Part shown: one piece after another, positions 28,109 to 34,171 of the stretch | How positions within the stretch are numbered: the stretch's first letter is position 1 | How the letters are laid out: the number at the start of each line of letters is the position of its first letter | Source of the DNA: Lichenicola sp964245345 | Lineage (GTDB): Bacteria > Pseudomonadota > Alphaproteobacteria > Acetobacterales > Acetobacteraceae | Reading direction: 5' to 3' | DNA length: 34,171 nucleotides | Assembly: GCA_964245345.1 (NCBI GenBank) | Contig: CAXTMS010000011.1 | Coordinates: forward strand, 1 to 34,171 | The notes under the pieces: model-generated | What the model was told of the DNA's origin: nothing | What the model saw: only the letters and a program-made list of their open reading frames with translations | Databases searched by the model: none | Translations under genes and position numbers: made by a program

Positions 28109-29872
28109 ATGACCGCTGACAAAGTTCTTGTCCGCGCTTGGTCGCGCGCGCAGTCCCGGATCGGGCGGCGCCAGGCCAGGCCGGTGATCCTGCTTGGCCT
28201 GCTCGGCACTGGGCTGGCGATCGGCCAGGGCTGGTGCATCGCCGTGGTTCTGGCCCACGCGCTAAGCTGGGGCGTGGCGGTCCGGGCAGCGTTCCCGGGA
28301 CAGGGCGCGGTGTCGGCGGGTCCAGGGTGGACGCCGCTGCTGGTATTCGCGCTGCTCGCCGTGTTCCGCGCCGTGCTGCAGGTTCAGCAGGAGGCTCGGG
28401 CTGCCGCAACCGCGGCTGCCTCCCGCCACCGCCTGCGCGACGGGGCGCTCGCCGCCATCCTGTCTCGCGGCCCGGCGCTGCTGCGTGCCCAGGCCGGCGG
28501 GGCGCTGACCGCGCTCGTGGTCGACCGCATCGAGGCGCTGGACGGTTTCTTCGGCCGATGGATCCCGGCCGCCAGCCTGGCCGTGGCGTCGCCGGCGCTG
28601 GTGCTGGCGGTGGTCTGCGTGGTGCAGCCGCACGCGGCGGTGGTGCTTCTCCTGTGCGGCCTGGCCGTTCCAATGTCGCAGGCGCTGTTCGGCGTCGGCA
28701 CCGCCCTTGCCGCCCGGCAACAGTTCACCGCCATGGCACGCCTGCAGGCGCGCTTCCTCGACCGCGTGCGCGGCATCGCCACCATCGTCCTGGCCGGCCG
28801 CGCCGAGGACGAGGCGCAACGGCTCGGTGTCGCGGCCGACGAGTTGAGGCGTCGCACCATGCGCGTGCTTCGCGTGGCCTTTCTGTCGTCCGCGGCGCTC
28901 GACTGCGCCTTCGCCGCAGCGCTGGTGCTGATCGCGCTGCTGGACGGGCACGCCCTGTTGAACAAGGGTGCGGCGCCCTATGCCGGCGGCTCGGTGCTGC
29001 TGGCGCGTTCGCTGTTCGCGCTGATCCTGGTGCCGGAGTTCTTCGCGCCGCTGCGCTCCTTCGCCTTGGCCTACCAGGACCGCATGCAGGCGGCCGGAGC
29101 GGCGGTGGCGCTTGACACCCTCGCCCAGCCTCCCGCAGGCGCGACCCCGCCACCCGCATCCGGTCCCGCCGCGATCCGCACCGTGGCCGCGCACGGGGTG
29201 GCGGTGGCGTTCGAGCAGGTCGGGTTCACCTGGGACGCGTCGCGCGGGCCGGTGCTGGCCGATGTCAGCTTCCGCATCCCGGCCCGGGAAACCGTGGTGC
29301 TGGTGGGCCCGTCCGGCAGCGGCAAGTCCACCCTGATCGAGATGCTGCTCGGCTTCATCACCCCTGACACTGGTCGCATCACCCTGAACGGCGCCGACCT
29401 CGCGACGGTGGTCCCGGAAGCCTTGTCGCAGATGACCGGCTGGATCGGCCAACGCCCGCTGCTGTTCGCCGGCAGCATCCGCGAGAACGTGCTGTTCGCG
29501 CGCCCCGACGCGTCCGAGGCCGAGCTGTCCGCCGCCCTTCGCGCCGCCGCCGTCGACGGCTTCGCCACTCTGCTTCCCGATGGGCTCGACACCCGCATCG
29601 GCGAGGGCGGCTACGGCCTGTCCGGCGGCCAGGCGCAGCGCGTCGCGATCGCGCGCGCCTTTCTGCGCAACGCCCCGCTGCTGCTGCTGGACGAGCCCAC
29701 CGCCCATCTCGACCCGGTCACCGAGCGCGAGATCCTGGACAGCCTGAAGCGCCTCGCGGTCGGCCGCACCGTGCTCCTGGCCAGCCATTCCTCCGCCGCG
29801 CACGCGTTTCCCGGACGCCGCATCCACCTGTCGCGCGGCCACGTCGTGCAGCCGGACGGGGTTCCGGCATGA
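28109..29872 (+). CDS. cydD: thiol reductant ABC exporter, CydD subunit
   Basis: A 587-residue half-transporter. An N-terminal six-helix membrane domain (about 20-330) is followed by an ABC ATPase with Walker A G-P-S-G-S-G-K-S-T, signature L-S-G-G-Q and Walker B L-L-L-L-D-E-P-T-A-H-L-D. The segment L-V-P-E-F-F-A-P-L-R-S-F-A-L-A-Y at the end of the membrane domain is the CydD hallmark. With CydC it is known as an exporter of cysteine and glutathione; recent structural work also links it to heme handling needed for cytochrome bd assembly. It overlaps cydC by 4 bp (ATGA). No cydAB (bd oxidase) is in the window. It starts 85 bp after the kinase gene. Confidence 0.93.
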   Translation: MTADKVLVRAWSRAQSRIGRRQARPVILLGLLGTGLAIGQGWCIAVVLAHALSWGVAVRAAFPGQGAVSAGPGWTPLLVFALLAVFRAVLQVQQEARAAATAAASRHRLRDGALAAILSRGPALLRAQAGGALTALVVDRIEALDGFFGRWIPAASLAVASPALVLAVVCVVQPHAAVVLLLCGLAVPMSQALFGVGTALAARQQFTAMARLQARFLDRVRGIATIVLAGRAEDEAQRLGVAADELRRRTMRVLRVAFLSSAALDCAFAAALVLIALLDGHALLNKGAAPYAGGSVLLARSLFALILVPEFFAPLRSFALAYQDRMQAAGAAVALDTLAQPPAGATPPPASGPAAIRTVAAHGVAVAFEQVGFTWDASRGPVLADVSFRIPARETVVLVGPSGSGKSTLIEMLLGFITPDTGRITLNGADLATVVPEALSQMTGWIGQRPLLFAGSIRENVLFARPDASEAELSAALRAAAVDGFATLLPDGLDTRIGEGGYGLSGGQAQRVAIARAFLRNAPLLLLDEPTAHLDPVTEREILDSLKRLAVGRTVLLASHSSAAHAFPGRRIHLSRGHVVQPDGVPA

Positions 29873-31542
29873 CCGACCGATTGTCTTCTTCGTCGCGACC
29901 GGTGCTGACGGTCCTGTCCCTGTGGCGCCGCCGCCTGCCGGGCCTGACCTTTGGCGTGCTGGTCTCGCTGGCGGCGCTGCTGGCCGGGCTCGCCCTGTTG
30001 GCGCTGTCCGGCCTGCGGCTGGCCGGCACCGGTGCTGGCGTGGTGCTGGCCTCCGCGCTGCTCCTGCGCGTGCTCGGCCTCGGACGGGTGCTGCTGCGCT
30101 ACGGCGAGCGCCTGGCCACCCATGACGCGATGTTCCGCGCCCTGGCCGATCTGCGCGTCTGGTTCTTCCGCCGCCTTGCCCGCACCGCCGCAGGCGGCAT
30201 CGGCTTTCGGCGCTCTGGGGACCTCCTGTCGCGCCTGGTCGGCGACGTCGAGGCGCTGGACGGGCTCTATCTGCGCGTCATCGTGCCCCTGGCTGGCGCG
30301 GTTTTCGCCTTCCCGTTGTTGGTCCTGCTGGCGCTGCGGCAGGGCTGGGCCCTCGCCACCGTGGTGGCGGCGCTGTTCGCCGCCTCGGTGTTCGTGCTCC
30401 CGGTCTTGGCCGCCCGCCTAGTCCGCGGCGACGCCGGGCTGTTGGCGGAGCGCGCCTCCGAGCTGCGCGTGTCGGTGCTGGACTTGGTCGGTGGCCTGCG
30501 CGAGATCCGCGCCTTCAACGCCGAACGCCGGATGCTGGCGGGGGTGCGGTCGCGCGAGCAGGCGCTGCTGTCGCTGCAGCAGGTGCTGGCCCGCAACGCG
30601 TCGCTGGCAGGTGCCGCCACCTTCCTGTGCCAGCAGGCTGCGGTGCTGGCGGTCCTGGCCGCCTTGGCAGGTCTCGTCTTCGGACGCATCCAGCCGATCG
30701 GGGGTGCCCTGCTCCTGTTCGCCCTGCTGGCCGCGTTCGAGTTCGCCGTTGGCCTGGCTCGTGCCGGCGTGCTGGCGGGCCACATGCGCCACGCTGCCGC
30801 CCGCGTCGTGCAGGCCGGCATTGTTCCGCCCGCTCCCACCGTCAGCCAGGAACGCGGCGCCGTTCTGCCGCAAGGCCACGCGCTTCGCCTCCGCGACGTG
30901 ACGTTCCGCTGGCAGCCAGGGCGTCCGGCGGTGTTCGAGCACCTGTCCCTCGACATCCCGCAAGGCGCCCGCGTCGCCATTCTCGGGCCCTCTGGCTCGG
31001 GCAAGTCCAGCCTGGCTGCCCTGCTGCTGCGCGTCGCGGTGCCGCAAGGCGGCCAGATCACCCTGGGCGGCGCCGACCTTTCCACGATCGACGAGGTGGT
31101 GCTGCGCTCCCGCATCGCCTGGCTCAGCCAGTCCACCCACCTGTTCGCCGACACGGTGCGCGCCAACCTCCTGCTCGGCCGCCCCGACGCCAGCGACGCC
31201 CAGCTCTGGGCCGCGCTCGACCAGGCTGAGATCGGCGACACCGTGCGAACGCTTCCGGAGTCGCTGGACTGCTGGCTCGGTGAGGGCGGCACCGGCCTGT
31301 CCGGCGGCCAGGCCCGCCGCATCGCGCTGGCCCGCGCCCTTCTGTCCCCGGCGCCGATCCTGATCCTGGACGAGCCGGCCACCGGCCTGGACGCCGGAAC
31401 CGAGCAGGCCTTCTTGTTGACGCTGAACCAGGCCACGTCGGGACGCACCGTGATCCTGATCGCGCACCGCCTGACCGGCGTGGAGCGGCTCGACCGGATC
31501 TGGCGCCTGGCCGGCGGCCACGCCTCCGCCGCCGCGGCGTGA
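29869..31542 (+). CDS. cydC: thiol reductant ABC exporter, CydC subunit
   Basis: A 557-residue partner of CydD with a six-helix membrane domain (about 25-320) and ATPase domain (Walker A G-P-S-G-S-G-K-S-S, signature L-S-G-G-Q, Walker B I-L-I-L-D-E-P-A-T-G-L-D). CydC character is visible in the early R-Y-G-E-R-L-A-T-H-D-A-M-F-R, with L-R-V-W-F-F-R-R-L following, and in the segment R-L-V-G-D-V-E-A-L-D-G-L-Y-L-R. It forms the heterodimeric inner-membrane exporter. Its start codon overlaps the cydD stop. The next gene begins 78 bp later; I see GC-rich inverted repeats there but no T run. Confidence 0.93.
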   Translation: MTDRLSSSSRPVLTVLSLWRRRLPGLTFGVLVSLAALLAGLALLALSGLRLAGTGAGVVLASALLLRVLGLGRVLLRYGERLATHDAMFRALADLRVWFFRRLARTAAGGIGFRRSGDLLSRLVGDVEALDGLYLRVIVPLAGAVFAFPLLVLLALRQGWALATVVAALFAASVFVLPVLAARLVRGDAGLLAERASELRVSVLDLVGGLREIRAFNAERRMLAGVRSREQALLSLQQVLARNASLAGAATFLCQQAAVLAVLAALAGLVFGRIQPIGGALLLFALLAAFEFAVGLARAGVLAGHMRHAAARVVQAGIVPPAPTVSQERGAVLPQGHALRLRDVTFRWQPGRPAVFEHLSLDIPQGARVAILGPSGSGKSSLAALLLRVAVPQGGQITLGGADLSTIDEVVLRSRIAWLSQSTHLFADTVRANLLLGRPDASDAQLWAALDQAEIGDTVRTLPESLDCWLGEGGTGLSGGQARRIALARALLSPAPILILDEPATGLDAGTEQAFLLTLNQATSGRTVILIAHRLTGVERLDRIWRLAGGHASAAAA

Positions 31543-31620
31543 TCGGCGCAGCGACGCCGCATTGACGGCCCCCCCGCCTTGGCGGCACCTGTAGCCGCAA
31601 CAACTCCGGGATCCCGATCC

Positions 31621-32019
31621 ATGCGTCGCTTGTCCACCCTTGTCGCGATCTGCCTGCTGTCGGGCTGTGCCATGACCGGTGCAGGGAGCGACGGCGAGGT
31701 CGGCCGCAAATACGTCGTGTTCTTCACCAGGGGCTCCAACGAGATCGACGCGCCCGGCCGTGTCGTGGTGTCGGCCGCCGCCGCGGTGGCGCGGCGCCAT
31801 CCCGGCACCAGCCTCGTGGTCGCCGGCTATGCCGCGGCGCACGGCAACCTCAGCGTGGACGAGAACATCTCCGCCTCCCGTGCCGATGCCGTGGCGGCCG
31901 CTCTGCGCGCCGACGGCGTGTCCGCCGCCCGCATCACCGAGCACGCCCGGGCGCCGGCCAACGAGGATCCCGCGGTCGCCGCCCGTCGGGTCGAGATCGG
32001 CTTCACCGGGCAGCCGTGA
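31621..32019 (+). CDS. small OmpA-like lipoprotein
   Basis: A 132-residue protein. The signal ends in the lipobox L-L-S-G-C (Cys16), so it should be lipidated and membrane-anchored. The remainder resembles an OmpA C-terminal peptidoglycan-associating domain: V-V-F-F-T-R-G-S-N-E-I-D at the start, a central L-V-V-A-G-Y-A ... S-R-A-D-A-V-A-A-A-L, and V-A-A-R-R-V-E-I at the end. The usual G-H-T-D is replaced by A-G-Y-A-A-A-H-G, and the Asp/Arg pair that grips diaminopimelate is only partly kept, so peptidoglycan binding is uncertain. ATG 31621 is used since it gives the signal peptide directly; the frame stays open to 31579. Confidence 0.82.
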   Translation: MRRLSTLVAICLLSGCAMTGAGSDGEVGRKYVVFFTRGSNEIDAPGRVVVSAAAAVARRHPGTSLVVAGYAAAHGNLSVDENISASRADAVAAALRADGVSAARITEHARAPANEDPAVAARRVEIGFTGQP

Positions 32020-32041
32020 TCCCACGCTCGCCCCCGGATCC

Positions 32042-33910
32042 GTGCTGAGCGTCGACCAGGCGACGGCCGGAGCCGCCGGGACCGACACGCCGGATGCGGT
32101 GCTGTCGCGCGTGTTCGGCTTTCCCGGCTTCCGCGGCCTGCAGCGCCAGGCGATCGACCGCGTCATGGCCGGCGGCGACGCCCTGGTGCTGATGCCCACC
32201 GGCGGCGGCAAGAGCATCTGCTACCAGCTCCCCGCCCTGTGCCGTCCCGGCACCGGCCTGGTCATCTCCCCGCTGATCGCCCTGATGGACGACCAGGTCG
32301 CCGCCATGCGCCAGCTCGGCGTCAACGCCGGCGCGCTGCATTCCGAGCTCGACCCGGACGAGAGCAACCGCATCCGCAACGACCTCGCCGCCGGCCGCCT
32401 CGACCTGCTCTACGTGTCGCCCGAGCGCCTGCTGTCCGGCTCCATGCTCGACCGCCTGTCTCGCATCGAGATCTCGGTGATCGCGATCGACGAGGCGCAC
32501 TGCGTATCCGCCTGGGGCCACGAGTTCCGCCCCGAATACCGCCTGCTGGCGCAGCTTCCCGACCGCCTGCCCGGCGTGCCGCGCATCGCGCTCACCGCCA
32601 CCGCCGACCCGCGCACCCGCGCCGACATCATCGAGGCGCTGGCCATGCCCGACGCCGAGGTGCTGGTGGCCAGCTTCCACCGCGCCAACCTCCACATCGC
32701 CGCCCGCCCCAAGGGCTCGGAGCTGACCCAGCTGATGGAGCTGCTCGGCCGCCACAAGGGCGACGCCTCCATCGTGTACTGCGGCAGCCGCAACAAGACC
32801 GAGCGCATCGCCCGCTCCCTGCGCGAGCGCGCCTTCCCGGCGATCCCGTTCCACGCCGGCCTGTCGCCGCTGGAAAAGCGCGCCGCCCTGATCCGCTTCC
32901 GCTCCGGCGAGCCGGTGGTGATCGTCGCCACCATCGCGTTCGGCATGGGCATCGACCGGCCCGACGTGCGCTCGGTGGTGCATCTCGACATGCCCGACAG
33001 CCCCGAAGGCTACTACCAGCAGATCGGCCGCGCCGGCCGCGACGGCGAGCGCTCCGATACCCTGCTGCTGTTCGGCGGCGAGGACATGGCCCGCGCCCGC
33101 CACTGGCTGGACCAGAGCCAGGCTCCGCCGGCGCAGAAGCGCGTCATGAGCCAGCGCCTGGAGTCCATGATCGGCCTCGCCGAGACCACCGGCTGCCGCA
33201 CCCGCGCGCTGCTCAACTGCTTCGGCGAGTCGCTCGGCGCCGACTGCGGCCATTGCGACAACTGCCGCTACCCCGTCGCCACCTTTGACGGCACCGTTGC
33301 CGCCCAAAAGGTGCTGTCCGCCATCTACCGCACCGGCCAGATGTTCGGCGCCCTGCACATCGTTTCCGTGCTGCGCGGCAAGCAGACCGATGCCGTGCGC
33401 CGCCACCGCCACGACGAGCTTGCCCTTTACGGCATCGGCAAGGAGAAGCCCGACACCTTCTGGCGCTCCGTGATCCGCCAGCTCGTCGCCCGCGGCGCGC
33501 TGCGCACCCACGGTGACTACGCCAGCCTCGCCCTGCAGGAGGAGGTCGCGCGTCCCATCCTGCGCGGCGAGCAGCCCGTCCTGCTCGCCGAGGACACCCA
33601 CGCTTCCCTTGCCGACGCCGCCGTCCCCGCTGCGCGCTCCGGCGGCGGCGGCACCAGCGCCGCCGGCCAGCCCCGTCCCCTAGACGGCGACGCCGAGTCC
33701 CGCTTCCAGGCCCTGCGTGCCTGGCGCCTTAGGGAGGCTCGCGCCCAGGCCGTTCCTCCCTACGTCATCTTCGGCGACTCCACCCTGCGCGACATCGCCG
33801 CCGACCAGCCCGATACCCTGACCACCCTGGCCGAGATCAAGGGCGTCGGCGCGTCCAAGCTCGACCGCTACGGCAACGCCGTCCTCCAGACCCTTCGCGA
33901 CGCCGGCTGA
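32042..33910 (+). CDS. recQ: ATP-dependent DNA helicase RecQ
   Basis: A 622-residue 3'-5' helicase acting in recombination and replication-fork repair. Helicase motifs are Walker A M-P-T-G-G-G-K-S, motif II I-D-E-A-H-C-V-S-A-W-G-H, and motif VI Q-I-G-R-A-G-R-D-G. They are followed by the RecQ zinc site (C-R-T-R, L-L-N-C-F-G-E and C-G-H-C-D-N-C), a winged helix, a disordered Gly/Ala linker, and a C-terminal HRDC domain (about 550-620, ending K-G-V-G-A-S-K-L-D-R-Y-G). The GTG at 32042 is the most likely start; the frame is open much further back, but that part overlaps the lipoprotein gene. A GTG at 32099 is an alternative. Length is close to E. coli RecQ (609). Confidence 0.94.
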   Translation: MLSVDQATAGAAGTDTPDAVLSRVFGFPGFRGLQRQAIDRVMAGGDALVLMPTGGGKSICYQLPALCRPGTGLVISPLIALMDDQVAAMRQLGVNAGALHSELDPDESNRIRNDLAAGRLDLLYVSPERLLSGSMLDRLSRIEISVIAIDEAHCVSAWGHEFRPEYRLLAQLPDRLPGVPRIALTATADPRTRADIIEALAMPDAEVLVASFHRANLHIAARPKGSELTQLMELLGRHKGDASIVYCGSRNKTERIARSLRERAFPAIPFHAGLSPLEKRAALIRFRSGEPVVIVATIAFGMGIDRPDVRSVVHLDMPDSPEGYYQQIGRAGRDGERSDTLLLFGGEDMARARHWLDQSQAPPAQKRVMSQRLESMIGLAETTGCRTRALLNCFGESLGADCGHCDNCRYPVATFDGTVAAQKVLSAIYRTGQMFGALHIVSVLRGKQTDAVRRHRHDELALYGIGKEKPDTFWRSVIRQLVARGALRTHGDYASLALQEEVARPILRGEQPVLLAEDTHASLADAAVPAARSGGGGTSAAGQPRPLDGDAESRFQALRAWRLREARAQAVPPYVIFGDSTLRDIAADQPDTLTTLAEIKGVGASKLDRYGNAVLQTLRDAG

Positions 33911-34033
33911 AGGAAGGGCAGGGGCTCCGCCCATCGATCCCCGGCAAAGGCTCGACCCTGCAATCCAGGGCTAGCATCACAGTTGCGCTTGATGGGTAGG
34001 TGACCATGTTCCCGTGCAGCCAGGAGCGGACGG

Positions 34034-34171
34034 TTGGCCGGTGCATCGATCGCAGCGACGCTGGAGTTGTGGACACCGTCGCTGCGCCAGGTCAATGCGC
34101 AGATCAGGCCGTTGTTCACGCAAGAGCGCGTGGCGGCATCAGCAAGCCTGTTCTTGGACGGCCTGCTTGGG
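34034..34171 (+). mobile_element. IS701-family-like transposase, N-terminus only (runs off window)
   Basis: From TTG 34034, with AGGAG (34022-34026) 7 bases upstream, the frame is open to the window end. It reads L-A-G-A-S-I-A-A-T-L-E-L-W, then S-L-R-Q-V-N-A-Q-I-R-P-L-F, then A-S-L-F-L-D-G-L-L-G. This matches my memory of the start of IS701-family DDE transposases in Alphaproteobacteria (W-x4-L, I-x-P-x-F, Y/F-L-x-G-L-L). Only 46 codons are visible, so catalytic residues and the far end are outside. The left terminal repeat should lie between the recQ stop and 34034, but I could not define it. A short CCCTG/CAGGG hairpin is at 33956-33970. Confidence 0.65.

Noticed and set aside
31679..32041. 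Longer recQ start reaching back to 31679
   Set aside because: The extra 121 codons overlap the lipoprotein gene in another frame and do not resemble any RecQ N-terminus.
33911..33935. Intrinsic terminator after recQ (GGGC ... GCCC)
   Set aside because: Short stem, no T run; not distinguishable from background in this GC-rich DNA.

Overview
This window is very GC-rich, has strongly GC-biased third codon positions, and carries a PhyR-NepR-EcfG general stress regulon, which is specific to Alphaproteobacteria. The gene content (GMC/gluconate-dehydrogenase-type oxidoreductase operon, GlgE pathway, CydDC) fits an Acetobacteraceae/Rhodospirillales-like organism. That lineage call is an inference from memory of gene content, not from a search.

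Layout. (1) 1-546 (+): 3' end of a Gfo/Idh/MocA oxidoreductase. (2) 552-6076 (-): a tightly packed operon. In transcription order it holds an unrecognised duplicated membrane protein, a gluconate 2-dehydrogenase subunit-3-like protein, a GMC flavoprotein, pterin-4a-carbinolamine dehydratase, an aldo/keto reductase and a dienelactone-hydrolase-family protein. (3) 6110-10883 (-): an enolase-superfamily enzyme, an Uup-type ABC-F ATPase, a Spy/CpxP-like periplasmic protein and a Gly/Pro/Trp-rich exported repeat protein. (4) 11031-23396 (-): a storage/compatible-solute operon, glgE > treS-mak fusion > glgB > malQ > otsA. (5) 23614-28023: the general stress response core. phyR (-) diverges from one EcfG-type sigma gene (+). 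A second EcfG-type sigma gene, nepR and a membrane HisKA_2/HWE-type histidine kinase (+) follow. (6) 28109-31542 (+): cydD-cydC. (7) 31621-33910 (+): a small OmpA-like lipoprotein and recQ. (8) 34034-34171 (+): the first codons of an IS701-family-like transposase running off the window.

How it fits together. The kinase is expected to phosphorylate PhyR. PhyR-P then sequesters NepR and frees EcfG, which reads GGAAC-N16/17-CGTT promoters. I find exact GGAAC-N16-CGTT matches at two meaningful places: 171 bp upstream of glgE, at the head of the trehalose/alpha-glucan operon, and 52 bp upstream of nepR. The main hypothesis of this annotation is therefore that a GlgE-type pathway (trehalose > maltose > maltose-1-phosphate > branched alpha-glucan) is wired directly to the adjacent general stress regulators. 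The nepR promoter match coincides base for base with an intrinsic-terminator-like hairpin after the second sigma gene. The least understood protein is the membrane protein at 5102-6076, whose two halves repeat the same His-containing motifs at identical 57-residue spacing. It may be the electron-accepting or anchoring partner of the GMC dehydrogenase.

I saw no tRNA, rRNA or CRISPR array. Most long ORFs antisense to the genes above are GC-codon-bias shadows and are omitted.
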